DNA of 64,000 nt from Tectiglobus sp965247245 (GTDB lineage Bacteria; Pseudomonadota; Alphaproteobacteria; Rhizobiales; Hyphomicrobiaceae). Positions 36,045 through 45,503 of this stretch are shown here, piece by piece. The notes beneath the pieces are model-generated. The model saw only the letters and a program-made list of their open reading frames with translations, was not told the origin of the DNA and made no database searches. Location of the stretch: assembly GCA_965247245.1 (NCBI GenBank), contig CBDFGV010000003.1, positions 2,356,001 through 2,420,000 of the forward strand, in the 5' to 3' direction. Each line of letters begins with the position of its first letter. Positions within the stretch are counted from its first letter, which is position 1. The translations under genes were made by a program, and so were the position numbers.

Positions 36045-36290
36045 CTAGAAGTCGAAGAGCTCACTCAAGAATGAGTCTTTCTTCTTCTTGCGGTATCCGC
36101 TTGAAGCATCCTGACGGAAGTTAGACATATCGCGCCCGCGCGGAACGTTGGACGCCGGTACCGACTTCTCGATGATCTTATCGAGTTCGCCGCGATCCAA
36201 CCAGACACCTCTGCACTTTGGGCAGTAGTCGATCTCCACACCACTTCGATCTGCCATGACTAAGGTTTCGTTATCAATTGGACACTTCAC
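36045..36290 (-). CDS. Zinc-ribbon protein, zf-TFIIB family
   Basis: 81 residues. Two Cys pairs, MKCPIDN (with a single Cys) and YCPKCRGVWLDRGELDKII, are the family hallmark; a Lys-rich stretch and an acidic/aromatic end (SFLSELFDF) follow. The family is common and small, probably binds zinc and acts as a protein or nucleic-acid contact module; no precise role is known. It stands alone. Confidence 0.85.
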   Translation of the reverse strand: MKCPIDNETLVMADRSGVEIDYCPKCRGVWLDRGELDKIIEKSVPASNVPRGRDMSNFRQDASSGYRKKKKDSFLSELFDF

Positions 36291-36858
36291 GTGATGGTCT
36301 CCGGTTAGCTTTCCTCGCGCATGGCCAAATGCGTCAGCATCAAAAGCTCAATGCGCCTTACACCAGGAGTTGGTGAGTGCCGGAGGATCTTGCCAAGTGG
36401 TTTCGGCAGTGAACTTGATCGGAACGAGCGATCAAATGCTCGAATTTGGAGGTGGTGAGATCGATCATTCAAGAAAGCATCATCTGCAAGAACAGAATTC
36501 TGAGGCCTGCCACTTGAATGGCGAGTGGCTGCATCCAATCCTAGCAATGCGCGTCTGCTCTACCTTCTCTGAGCAGACATCGACCAGAGCTGAAGCGACG
36601 TTCCAGAAGGGCCATGAAGAGATCTTAGCAGGTGCAGCACGCTCCGAGCAGGGCTGCATCCTGAGTCACAAAAGCGGGCATTCTCTCGGGTCGAGGTGCT
36701 GCATCGCACTAACGTCGAGAAGTCCACCAAGCGGACATTTGGTCGGGTCGTTTCCGTGCTTGAGACTCATTGGAGGCCAGGCTTCAGAAGGACTGCTGAT
36801 CACTCTCTAACGGCGCTGCAACAAACCAGCGTGTGCTGTGATGCCTTCCTGCTAGTCG
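36291..36858. other. Non-coding or decayed region
   Basis: A stretch around 36580-36680 in one frame (RAEATFQKGHEEILAGAARSEQ) resembles the start of an antibiotic-biosynthesis-monooxygenase domain, but the match breaks off in the same frame. At most a decayed gene. Confidence 0.3.
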
Positions 36859-37587
36859 CTAGATCGCGGGCAAAAAATAGTCGAGATGTAAGTTGCGCAA
36901 CTCATCAACAATGGCAAGCGATTTACCAAGATGTTTTCGGATCGCTGCTTCCGCCGCAATTGGATCGGTTTCTCGCAAAGCCTTTACTATGGCCACGTGT
37001 TCCGCAATCACAGCTTTTCTTCGCGGTTTATGACGCAAAAACAAGCCCCGAATACGATCGTAGTGCCCACGTCTGCTAGCAAGCAGCTCAACAAGTCCCG
37101 GCACGCGGGCCGCACGAAACAAAGTCTCGTGAAATTGGTTGTCCGCTAACGTAAAGGCCGCGCTGTCGAGCCTTGCGAGTTCTTCGCGTTGACGGTCAAT
37201 CCAGTTCTCAAGTTCGGCAACTAAGGCATCGTCGGAACTCATCGCAAGTGATCGAAGAATCTCAATCTCAACGCTAAGACGCAGGAAGTGGGTTTCACTT
37301 GCCTGTTGAACGTCAATTAGCGATATCCGTGTGCCGGCCTGTGGGTAAATATCTACCAAGTCTTCACCGGACAATTTGAGCACCGCCTCACGAATGGGAG
37401 TTTGGCTGGTTCCGAAGTCTTGTATCAAATCCTTGATCGATAGATCTGCGCCCGGCTCCAGCTCAAAATTGAGGATGCGACGGCGTAACTCCTCGAAGAC
37501 ATACTGCATGGCAGAGCCAGAAATTGCACGTCGTTTGGTGCGATCCACTGATTGATTGCTACGTTGCGACTGAACGGTCTTTGGCAT
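36859..37587 (-). CDS. GntR family regulator, FCD type
   Basis: 242 residues. N-terminal winged helix (FELEPGADLSIKDLIQDFGTSQTPIREAVLKL) and a C-terminal helical FCD ligand domain (NQFHETLFRAARVPGLVELL ... AEHVAIVKALRETDPIAAEAAIRKHL) with the conserved His/Asp metal-binding residues. It is divergent from the TRAP transporter operon and very likely represses it until the transported acid, or a product, binds. The palindrome at 37623-37640 is the likely operator. The ligand is unknown. Confidence 0.9.
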   Translation of the reverse strand: MPKTVQSQRSNQSVDRTKRRAISGSAMQYVFEELRRRILNFELEPGADLSIKDLIQDFGTSQTPIREAVLKLSGEDLVDIYPQAGTRISLIDVQQASETHFLRLSVEIEILRSLAMSSDDALVAELENWIDRQREELARLDSAAFTLADNQFHETLFRAARVPGLVELLASRRGHYDRIRGLFLRHKPRRKAVIAEHVAIVKALRETDPIAAEAAIRKHLGKSLAIVDELRNLHLDYFLPAI

Positions 37588-37622
37588 GTGAGCGCTCGGA
37601 AGCGATTGTACACGGGATTGAC

Positions 37623-37640
37623 TATTATACTAATATAATA
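37623..37640. promoter_or_regulatory. Palindromic operator candidate for GntR regulator
   Basis: TATTATA-CTAA-TATAATA, a perfect 7-bp inverted repeat 36 bases from the GntR start and 138 bases before the DctP start. It overlaps a -10-like TATAAT. FCD-type GntR proteins often bind AT-rich palindromes of this length. Confidence 0.6.
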
Positions 37641-37777
37641 CCTACTATTGGAATGGCCAAGGCATTGGTTTTGTAGAAGTCCGCTGTGAGAAGCTAGCAT
37701 CGTTGGCTTTAACGCAGATGCAGTGCCGATAGGTTCATGTGCGCTTCGTTCAAGAAGGCGACAAATGGAGGAAACCC

Positions 37778-38815
37778 GTGAAAAAGACAATTGGATTGGT
37801 GGCAGCCACTACGGTTGCATTAACGTCGGCGCTAGCCGCTGCTACGGTAGCCGAAGCCAAGAAAATCCAGGTCCAAGCAAGTTCGAAATCAGGCGACTGG
37901 GCACACCGGTTTATGACGGACAACTGGGCGCCTAAGCTAAAGGCGATGACTGGTGGGCGCCTTGAAATTGAGGTGCTTCCGACCAAGGCGGTCGTGCCGC
38001 ATAGAGAAACGATTGATGCAGTAGCGAACGGCATTCTTGATGGCGATCTCAACGCAGTTGCCTACTTTGCCGGCCGTGATCCAGCTTTCGCAATTATGGG
38101 CGACCTAATTGCCGGTTACGATACGGTCGACCAGCTTAGGACGTTCTGCAATCATGGCGGTGGCAAGGAGATCCTACAGAAGCTGTACGACAAGTACACC
38201 AAGGGCAAACTGCACGTCATCGGTTGTGGTCCTTATGCACGTGAAGCATTGGTTTCGAAATCGGAGATCACCACCGTTGCCGGCCTTAAGGGCGTAAAAA
38301 TTCGTTCACCTGAGGGGCTTGCATCAGAAGTGTTCAAGCGCGTCGGCGCGGCGCCGGTTTCGTTGCCGTTCTCTGAAGTTTATACGGCGCTTGAGAAGGG
38401 CTTGATTGATGCTGCAGATGCGTCCGCGTTTGTGAACAACGAGGCATCCGGGATGCACAAGATTGCGAAGTTTCCGATCTATCCCGGCATCCACTCAATG
38501 GCTGTGCTTCAGTTTGTTTTAAACAAGGACGTCTGGAACAAGCTCAGCAAGGATGATCAGACTGCACTCGAAATCTGGTATAATGCGGCTTATGACGCGA
38601 TGCGTCGTGAAGCGGACATCCAGGATCGTGAGATCGCGCGCAAGTATGCTGATGGCAAAACAGTCAAGGTGGTCGACTGGGCCCAGGAAGAGCGTGATAA
38701 GTTCCGTGAGATCGCTGTTCAGGCATGGCAGGACTATGCTGCGAAATCACCGCTCGCCAAGGAAGCTTTAGATGCCAACCTGAAATTCATGAAAAGTCAG
38801 GGCATGCTGAAGTAA
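37778..38815 (+). CDS. TRAP transporter solute-binding protein, DctP family
   Basis: 345 residues from a GTG at 37778, which is preceded by GGAGGAAA; this start gives a clean signal peptide (MKKTIGLVAATTVALTSALA). An upstream in-frame ATG (37739) would spoil it. The mature protein shows the family core (PHRETIDAVANGILD ... KGVKIRSPEGLASEVFKRVGAAPVSLPFSEVYTALEKGLIDAADA), including the Arg of KIRSP that usually contacts the carboxylate of the substrate. It captures an organic acid in the periplasm for the DctQM permease downstream. The substrate is not deducible here. Confidence 0.92.
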   Translation: MKKTIGLVAATTVALTSALAAATVAEAKKIQVQASSKSGDWAHRFMTDNWAPKLKAMTGGRLEIEVLPTKAVVPHRETIDAVANGILDGDLNAVAYFAGRDPAFAIMGDLIAGYDTVDQLRTFCNHGGGKEILQKLYDKYTKGKLHVIGCGPYAREALVSKSEITTVAGLKGVKIRSPEGLASEVFKRVGAAPVSLPFSEVYTALEKGLIDAADASAFVNNEASGMHKIAKFPIYPGIHSMAVLQFVLNKDVWNKLSKDDQTALEIWYNAAYDAMRREADIQDREIARKYADGKTVKVVDWAQEERDKFREIAVQAWQDYAAKSPLAKEALDANLKFMKSQGMLK

Positions 38816-38843
38816 GGGCGATGCCAATTGCCTGAAAGCCAAA

Positions 38844-38877
38844 GGGAAGCGCTGCAGCAATCGGTGCCGCGCTTCCC
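38844..38877 (+). terminator. Intercistronic hairpin between dctP and dctQM
   Basis: GGGAAGCGC (38844-38852) and GCGCTTCCC (38869-38877) form a 9-bp perfect stem with a 16-base loop. No T run follows directly. Hairpins here commonly lower permease expression relative to the binding protein, so it is better seen as an attenuator or mRNA stabiliser. Confidence 0.65.
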
Positions 38878-38922
38878 TACTCTTGTTATCTAATCGACCT
38901 TTCTCAACGGGGAACTTCAGAG

Positions 38923-40974
38923 ATGGTTGCTGCCAACGACACGACCTATGGCGCTGTCGACCGACCCGGAACAGCGGTCGCCCAAGGAGTTGATCACTTC
39001 AGCCGTTTCCTTGGGCTTGCGGTTGGCAATCTCTATATCCTGTGTGCACTGGTTACGCTTTATGAGGTGATTGCGCGCTACGTGTTCAATGCGCCAACGC
39101 AGTGGGCGTTTGAAGTCGTCATGGTGCTCTGCGCAACAGCGTGGATGCTTTCTGCCGGTTTCGTAACGCTGCAGAAACGTCATATCGGCATCACGGTGTT
39201 TTACCTTCTCGCAAGTGAGAGAACACGATGGTGGCTCGATCTATTTGCAATGGTCGTTGGTGTATTCGCCCTCTATATGCTGGTCAGTGATACGCTAATC
39301 CGCGCGTTGGAATCGATTGATCTTGTTGAGCGTGCCGGCACGGGCTGGAATTCACCGCTGCCGATGATATTAAAAACAGTGCTCGTCGTTGGCCTCTTTG
39401 TCTATCTCATCCAACTTCTGATGAACCTGTCGCGGCATTTTCAAAGTCGCTCGATAGAGTTTGGTGTGTTGCTGCTCACTGCACTCATCTTGTTTCGCTA
39501 CGCATTACAGATTGGCCATCACTATATGGGTGAGGCAAGCGTCTTCGGTGTGATGGACACAGCGATTAATGACTTTGGCTTGGCGCTTAATCCAAAAGAA
39601 TTTGTCGACGTGCGCAGCTACGGCATTGGCTACGTCAGTCTCGGTATTGTGGCCACGTTGCTTGTTCTGATGATGACGGGGATGCCACTTGGCATCGTTA
39701 CTCTAATTATTTCGGTTATCTGCGCTTTTTTGTTCTTTGGCCCGAAGGGGCTTTACCTCGTCTCGACCAATGCGTTCGGTCTGCTGGAGAAATATCCGCT
39801 GGTAGCAGTGCCGTTATTCGTGTTGATGGCGACTATCCTCGAGCGCGCGGGAATTGCGGAAGACTTGTTTGATGCAATGTCGATTTTCGCTGGGAATCTG
39901 CGCGGTGGGGTTGCTCTTCAAACCACGATTGTGGCGGTGATCCTTGCTGCGATGTCTGGTGTGATGGGTGGTGAGATCGTGATGCTGGGCCTCGTTGCGC
40001 TGCCGCAGCTGCTGCGGCTCAAGTATGATCGAAAACTTGCTATCGGTTTGATATGTGCGGCTGGTGCCCTTGCAACGCTGATTCCGCCATCAATCGTGAT
40101 GATTGTATATGGCCTCTCGGCTGATGTCGCCATCGGTGATCTGTTTGCTGCCGGCTTCATACCTGGGTTGATGCTTGCAACGTTCTACGTTTCATATGTG
40201 CTTATCCGCTGTAATCTAAATCCATCACTAGCGCCAACTGCTTCAGAAATCGCTGAGATGATGGGCGTGGAGAAGGCGGAAGGTCTCAGCCGTGAGCGCA
40301 TGTTCGCAGTGATCCTATGCATCATCCTTATTGCCTGTGTGATGGGCTCGATATATGCCGGCATCGCCTCTGTGACGGAGGCTGCTGGTGTCGGTGTGTT
40401 CGGTTCCATTTTCGTTGCCGCCGCCCGGCATAAGTTCAACTATACCTTGCTTCGTGACAGTCTCGCCAACACGATGGCAGTTGTCGGCACGATCATCTGG
40501 CTTATCGTCGGCGCGGTCGCTTTTGTTGGTATTTATAACCTGATCGGCGGTGCGGACTTTATGCGCTCGCTGTTCGCGGATCTTGGCCTGCCTCCGCTTG
40601 GCGTCGTGTTTGTGATGATGGCCATCCTGGTTGTGCTTGGCACTTTCATGGAATGGATCGCGATCATTTTCATCACCGTTCCAGTGTTCGCCCCAGTTGT
40701 GAAGGAGATGGGGCCGGAACTCGGGATGGAGCCATCTTGGGCGGCCGTCTGGTTCGGCATTTTGTTCGTTATGAATATCCAGATCTATTTCTTGTCGCCT
40801 CCGTTCGGGCCGGCCTGCTTCTGGCTCAAATCCGTTGCGCCGAAAGACATCTCGTTGCAGGAAATCTTTGTTTCGGTACTACCATTCATAGCATTGCAGA
40901 TAATCGGCATGTTGTTGGTGATGTTTTTCCCACAAATTGCGCTCTGGCTGCCAATGATGCTGAGCCCAGGCTAG
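38923..40974 (+). CDS. TRAP transporter fused small and large permease subunits (DctQM)
   Basis: 683 residues. The first 190 or so residues form the four-helix DctQ part (ARYVFNAPTQWAFEVV is its typical first loop), and from about 235 to the end is the large DctM part with about 12 helices (MTGMPLGIVTL ... KYPLVAVPLFVLMATILERAGIAEDLFDAM ... LIPPSIVMIVYGLSADVAIGDLFAAGFIPGL). It drives sodium-coupled uptake of the substrate delivered by the binding protein. The fusion of both subunits occurs in several TRAP subfamilies. It is 107 bases after dctP, beyond a hairpin, and is followed by a small membrane protein gene. Confidence 0.93.
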   Translation: MVAANDTTYGAVDRPGTAVAQGVDHFSRFLGLAVGNLYILCALVTLYEVIARYVFNAPTQWAFEVVMVLCATAWMLSAGFVTLQKRHIGITVFYLLASERTRWWLDLFAMVVGVFALYMLVSDTLIRALESIDLVERAGTGWNSPLPMILKTVLVVGLFVYLIQLLMNLSRHFQSRSIEFGVLLLTALILFRYALQIGHHYMGEASVFGVMDTAINDFGLALNPKEFVDVRSYGIGYVSLGIVATLLVLMMTGMPLGIVTLIISVICAFLFFGPKGLYLVSTNAFGLLEKYPLVAVPLFVLMATILERAGIAEDLFDAMSIFAGNLRGGVALQTTIVAVILAAMSGVMGGEIVMLGLVALPQLLRLKYDRKLAIGLICAAGALATLIPPSIVMIVYGLSADVAIGDLFAAGFIPGLMLATFYVSYVLIRCNLNPSLAPTASEIAEMMGVEKAEGLSRERMFAVILCIILIACVMGSIYAGIASVTEAAGVGVFGSIFVAAARHKFNYTLLRDSLANTMAVVGTIIWLIVGAVAFVGIYNLIGGADFMRSLFADLGLPPLGVVFVMMAILVVLGTFMEWIAIIFITVPVFAPVVKEMGPELGMEPSWAAVWFGILFVMNIQIYFLSPPFGPACFWLKSVAPKDISLQEIFVSVLPFIALQIIGMLLVMFFPQIALWLPMMLSPG

Positions 40975-41023
40975 GGCCGTTGCATTTGTCAGAGATACCG
41001 CCAACGAAAAAGCGAGGACAGCA

Positions 41024-41149
41024 ATGGTTGAAGACGACGATCCCCAAGTCAGTAACTACTACGGCATATGGCCCACGATCTTTGGGCTCGCGTTCGGTAT
41101 TGGGTTGACAGTGTTTATGTTCATGCTGGCAGATGGTTTCACAGGCTGA
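41024..41149 (+). CDS. 41-residue membrane protein at the end of the TRAP operon
   Basis: A short frame starting MVEDDDPQVSNYYGIWPT with an acidic head and one membrane helix (IFGLAFGIGLTVFMFMLA). A GAGG ribosome site lies 6-9 bases upstream, and it begins 49 bases after the permease stop. The good ribosome site, clean topology and position argue that it is a real gene, perhaps a permease accessory protein. No family is recognised. Confidence 0.65.
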   Translation: MVEDDDPQVSNYYGIWPTIFGLAFGIGLTVFMFMLADGFTG

Positions 41150-41156
41150 CCTGCAG

Positions 41157-41213
41157 ATGAACACTAGACGTGCAATGGCTGTCGCCATGGCATGCATATC
41201 GATGGCGGCGTAA
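41157..41213 (+). other. Possible truncated signal peptide frame
   Basis: An 18-residue frame starting MNTRRAMAVAMACISMAA and ending in TAA looks like a signal peptide with nothing behind it. It could be the remnant of a lost exported protein, or chance. Confidence 0.25.
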
Positions 41214-42000
41214 GCACCTCCCTCTTGCGCCGCCGTCGTCCCTCATGCTGACGAGAGTTTTGAGGGCGGTTCGTTTGCGACTTGCCGTGTGCCCTCAGAC
41301 CCATCAGAAGACTTCAGGACGAGTGTCCAAGCCTTTCAGCCACGATCCTTTTAGTGAGATTGTGATATCCTTGCATCCTGCTGTTTACTGTCAGCCAGTG
41401 TGTATTGGATCGCCGGACGCTTAGCGTTCGGATCGCCCGCAGATCGATCTTGATTCCAACACCGCGCGGTAGCGACTGGTTCTTAATAACCCGTTCTTTG
41501 ATTGCGATTGGCTGGCATCGAACAGGAAACACATCTCAGAGCTGTTCTGCTTGGCCAAATCACTCGAAAAGCAATCGGCTCTTGTGATTGCCTATTGGGT
41601 GTAATCGTTGCCTGCAATCGAAGAACTTTCTGGTCTGGCCCAGTGGCGCAGATTTCACACAAGGGCTGAGTCGGCTTCGTCCGCTGCTTGATCAAAGCTG
41701 CCATTGGCTCGACCAAAGATGTTGCACCCGCTCAGGTCCGCTTCGGAGAAGCCACACTCTTGGCGCGGTGCGAAATCCGAGAGCTGCTGATGACCGAGTG
41801 GGTCAGGCCCGGAAATCCCTGCTCCGAGAAAATCACTTCCGCACATCTTCCTATAACGGACATATCAAGCAAAGGCGTGTCGGCAACGGGCGCAGTCAGC
41901 CAAAATGTTAGCAAACGGGATACATGCGACGATTGCCTAAACCGAGCGAAGCGAAGCTGAGAGGGATTGCAATTAGGGGCGCGTTGCTGGGGCTGCTCAA
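41214..42000. other. Non-coding, decayed region
   Basis: No open frame with recognisable content; the right part adjoins the IS3 remnant and may be decayed transposon sequence. A GTCCGCTTCGGAGAAGC motif lies near 41732. Confidence 0.5.
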
Positions 42001-42318
42001 TACCCCAATCCCGAGTATCTGAGATTCGACAACGGGCCTGAGTTCTCATCTCTGCCGTTTCGTGATTGGCTCAAGCGCGTTGGCATAGCGCCCATCCAGA
42101 TCTATCCGGCTCGACTTGGGAGGACAGGTACAACGAACGCTTCAACGGCACACTGCACCGCTAGGCCCTCAATGCAGAGTGGTTTGCAACAACCAAATAA
42201 GCACAAACAGTCATCAACACGTGGTTCAGGAAAACTAACCACGTCCACCCGCATCAGGCTCTCGACGTTCGTCCACACAGTGCCATTGGCTACCAAACCC
42301 CGGTGGCATTGGCGAACC
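42001..42318 (+). pseudogene. IS3-family transposase (OrfB) fragment
   Basis: Starting at 42001 the frame reads YPNPEYLRFDNGPEFSSLPFRDWLKRVG, the second Asp region of the IS3 DDE integrase. A frameshift near 42108 moves the match to GSTWEDRYNERFNGTLHR, which holds the catalytic Glu, and then stops occur at 42162 (TAG) and again near 42197 (TAA) before ALNAEWF and HPHQAL ... VRPHSAIGYQTPVALA. The N-terminal half and both ends are missing, so it is dead. Confidence 0.85.
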
Positions 42319-42569
42319 GCTCACCTGCAACGAGCCCGCCGTGAGCGCCAGACGCGGAAATCTCTGGCCACAATTAGTCCAGGAACTGGGGCAAGCTCAC
42401 CTGAGTAATAAATAGTCATCTCATTGGTACAAGTTGAGGGGGTTGGACAAAGGGCCAATGCAGCCTCTGAAACACCCCAAGGGCAGCCAGTGTCGCCGGT
42501 GCTCAAGAGATGAATAGGCAGCATGCCTCAAGCGCAAGCCCGATAACTGATGTTCGACGAAACAGTCGT

Positions 42570-43289
42570 TCATTCAATCAACCCTAGAGCGGCCCCGCGC
42601 AACACGGCCGTTACCCGATCATTCGTAGTGAGCTTGGCGTACAGCCGACGAACGTAGGTGTCCACAGTATAGCTTGAGAGGCTTGTGATTTCTGCGATGA
42701 CGGCATTGCTTTTCCCGGCTGCCATCCATGTGAGGACTTCCCTCTCGCGATCAGATAATTGTGGGGCTACGCCATCACCGATAAGTATTTGGCAGTAGCG
42801 CTGATGGCCCATCTGACAAATGGCCTGCATTCGTGCCACCATAACTTCGGATGGCTGTCTCACGTCATCTTTAAAACCAATCCCGACATAGCCGCTCCGC
42901 CCCCGCGGACCGAATACAGGCACGGCAAGACCGTCGCCCAACCTCTGCTGGCGCAGTGCCTTGAGGTAATCCCTCTGTTCCTGAGTCAGATCCACAAGTT
43001 GCGATGTCTCTGACCACCAAAACGGACGTGCCATCGTGAGGGCGACACGCGGAATAGGATCGATCATCCAGTAGTTGCTATTCTGATAGAGCTCGACCCA
43101 TTCATCGGGAAAGTTCCAAGCTGCAACAGTTATGGAAGACACATGGTCGAACGCTCCCAAGGGAGGCAGATGGTGATAGCTGAGACGAACGGCACCGCGG
43201 ACTACGAGTGACCGACCGCAAATCTTTGCGATGTCATCAAACGTCATAGCCTTTAAGAGGCGATCCAGTAAGACAGCGAACTCAGGCAT
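42570..43289 (-). CDS. LuxR-type regulator with autoinducer-binding domain
   Basis: 239 residues. The N-terminal autoinducer-binding domain includes WVELYQNSNYWMIDPIPRVA, with the Trp, Tyr and Asp (Y-x-x-x-N-Y-W-x-I-D-P) that hold acyl-homoserine lactones. The C-terminal LuxR helix-turn-helix is LSDREREVLTWMAAGKSNAVIAEITSLSSYTVDTYVRRLYAKL. No luxI-type synthase is in the window, so it is a LuxR solo here and may sense signals from elsewhere in the genome or other species. It is divergent from a small gene at 43521. Confidence 0.88.
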   Translation of the reverse strand: MPEFAVLLDRLLKAMTFDDIAKICGRSLVVRGAVRLSYHHLPPLGAFDHVSSITVAAWNFPDEWVELYQNSNYWMIDPIPRVALTMARPFWWSETSQLVDLTQEQRDYLKALRQQRLGDGLAVPVFGPRGRSGYVGIGFKDDVRQPSEVMVARMQAICQMGHQRYCQILIGDGVAPQLSDREREVLTWMAAGKSNAVIAEITSLSSYTVDTYVRRLYAKLTTNDRVTAVLRGAALGLIE

Positions 43290-43520
43290 CCATCTGCAAG
43301 ATCCGTTAATTACGTGCTTCTAGCAGCCATTTTGGCATGTCACGTGACTGCGTGACAACCAAGTCCGGGACATGCAGCACATGACGTCCCGTGGCAGTAG
43401 TCCGATCGTCAATCGTGAGCCCGAAGTGTGGCGCCACGCAAATCGCGTGACCGTGTGAAGAGATTGACCTTCAGCAGAGCGATCCTGCGCAAACAATATT
43501 CAAAGTCATTTGGAGCAGTC

Positions 43521-43736
43521 ATGACCAACAATGAAGGCTGGCAAAGTCGGTGTGCGCCACAACGATGGGACGATTTCGCTTCGATAAATCTCAAACTAGA
43601 ACTGCTCGATCACCTCCGAGAGGACCTTGACGTGGCGCTTGCAAGCAATGATGAGGTCAGCGCAAAGGCATTACTAGATGAGATCAAAACTTTAGCCCAG
43701 TCGCTGGATGAATTGATCTCCAAGCAGAAAATGTGA
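43521..43736 (+). CDS. Small helical protein, unknown
   Basis: 71 residues from the ATG at 43521, with GGAG 5 bases upstream. Mostly amphipathic helices (INLKLELLDHLREDLDVALA ... AKALLDEIKTLAQSLDELIS), with one Cys and three Trp. No family is recognised. It is divergent from the LuxR solo gene. Confidence 0.55.
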   Translation: MTNNEGWQSRCAPQRWDDFASINLKLELLDHLREDLDVALASNDEVSAKALLDEIKTLAQSLDELISKQKM

Positions 43737-43851
43737 CCCTTCTGCGCGTCAGCCATGTTTGGTTGCGGTAGACGTTCGCGCAGCAGGAAGTCTTTAGGGA
43801 GTGGCGGGCAAAAAACTCAAACCCGTGCGACGCCAGTGCGAGAGACAAGTA

Positions 43852-45144
43852 TTAGCAGCTCTTATTTCTAGCACACATTACGAGCACCTCCCGCATGCCC
43901 TTGTCATACACGCCGTCTACTTCACCGTTATAGAACCCACGTTTCTTGAGATCCTTCTGCCACCAAACGACACGAGCCCGACCGATAATATCTATGGCTT
44001 TTTCCCAATCACTCACAGCTTGATCGACATCACCGAGTGCTTCATAGGCAATGCCTCTACTGTGAAAAGCTCGAGCATTTTGTGGATCCAGCTTGATGAG
44101 ATCATTGTATCCTGTAACCGCCTCGCGATAGTTTTTCAGCTTGGCGTAAGACCGTGCCCGTCTGTAGAGCGCAGTTAGTTGTTTTGGTTCCGCTGCGATG
44201 GCCTTGTCGAACTCTGCGATAGCCAGTCGATACGTTTTCTGACCGTAGTAGGCGAGCCCACGCCTTGTGCGCAACCCAGATCTACCTGGCTGCTTCCGCA
44301 GCGCAGTCGTGAAATCTTCAATCGCCGCTGGGTAATTTTTATCAAGATAGTGAGCCCAGCCCCTGAAGTCATAAATCTCGGCTGTTTTGCGACCATAGAA
44401 AATGACTTGATCATAGTCCTTGATCGCGTCAGCGTATTTTTTGAGACTAACTAGAAGCTCTCCGCGCGAGAAGTAGCTTCTCGCAGCGTAGCTATCGGGG
44501 CTTAGATTGATCGCCTCACTTGAAATAACAGTTGTGAAGTCTGCAATGGCTCTCTCTTTCTCTCCAATAGACTTCAGCGAGATTGCACGACCAAAATGGC
44601 TCAAGACATCTTCACCGATATAATCCTTGCGATGTAACTCAATCGCGAGTGAATATTCTTTTATTGCCTGTCGATGTTTGCCAGCTTTCCGAAGAGTGTT
44701 TCCTTTGAATATATGGTTCCACTTTACATTGGGTTGAAGCGCTATTTCTCGATCATGATCTGTGATTGCCTTTTGATAATCACCAAGGTCGGCATAAGTT
44801 ACAGCTCTAGCGCCATAAGGAACCGCCCAGTTTGGTTTTAATCGGATCGACGCTGATTGATCTGCGACAGCGGCGCGATACTTTCTAAGGGATCGGTAGG
44901 CGAGACCACGTCGGTAATATGCTTCGGCCAATTGCTCTTCTGGCAGTTCACCGCTCTTGATCAGAGTAGAGCAAGCTTTGACTGCCACAGCAGCCTTTAA
45001 TCCTTGCTTGCAGTCGACCCAAATGTTGGCCAATGCACCGGTTCCAACACTCATTGCAATGGCGGTGCCCAGGAGAAAAAGCGCAGCCTTGATGCGCCAG
45101 GTGGTATGCTGTAACTGGCCCAACACTAATTCTGCACGACGCAT
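43852..45144 (-). CDS. Exported TPR protein with peptidoglycan-binding-like C-terminus
   Basis: 430 residues. An N-terminal membrane or signal segment (about 18-38) is followed by some nine TPR units (YYRRGLAYRSLRKYRAAVAD and relatives) and a C-terminal motif LKKRGFYNGEVDGVYDKGMREVL, which is the peptidoglycan-binding fold in short form. The same motif type ends the caspase-like protein region at 5826-7403. The layout suggests a periplasmic or cell-wall scaffold; no partner is known. It is a neighbour of the chemotaxis genes on the same strand, but with 360 bases between them. Confidence 0.75.
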   Translation of the reverse strand: MRRAELVLGQLQHTTWRIKAALFLLGTAIAMSVGTGALANIWVDCKQGLKAAVAVKACSTLIKSGELPEEQLAEAYYRRGLAYRSLRKYRAAVADQSASIRLKPNWAVPYGARAVTYADLGDYQKAITDHDREIALQPNVKWNHIFKGNTLRKAGKHRQAIKEYSLAIELHRKDYIGEDVLSHFGRAISLKSIGEKERAIADFTTVISSEAINLSPDSYAARSYFSRGELLVSLKKYADAIKDYDQVIFYGRKTAEIYDFRGWAHYLDKNYPAAIEDFTTALRKQPGRSGLRTRRGLAYYGQKTYRLAIAEFDKAIAAEPKQLTALYRRARSYAKLKNYREAVTGYNDLIKLDPQNARAFHSRGIAYEALGDVDQAVSDWEKAIDIIGRARVVWWQKDLKKRGFYNGEVDGVYDKGMREVLVMCARNKSC

Positions 45145-45503
45145 AATCTCTCCCGATCGTTACTCATCCTGTCTAAACGGTAGCTCCGTGCAGCCCACAC
45201 TATAAGGCGAGGCCATCACTCCGTGCCCAAGATGTGAGCTTTTGGAGTTAACAGCAGTCCCGTTATGCTGGACAACCACTCAGCCGCTCTTGACACAGAG
45301 TAGTCATTGATTGGCTTCCACTACGATGCGGTTCCCCTTGGACCGTAGGCTGTTAGGCAAAATCTCTGGTTGGCAGAATTGCCGCGCACCGGTACCTCGT
45401 CCCCGGTGTTAATGCTTCGACAGCACGTGCAATCTTGCGACTGTAGTTGTTTTCTTAGGAGGAAAGTAGCCGAGTCAAGTTGCTCAAGCCCAACAACGGC
45501 GGA
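45145..45503. other. Spacer
   Basis: About 360 bases between the TPR gene and CheW, both on the minus strand; nothing recognisable besides the TPR gene's promoter region. Confidence 0.5.

Noticed and set aside
36370..36810. 146-codon open frame with a short monooxygenase-like stretch
   Set aside because: The likeness covers only about 25 residues and breaks off; the frame is not supported elsewhere.
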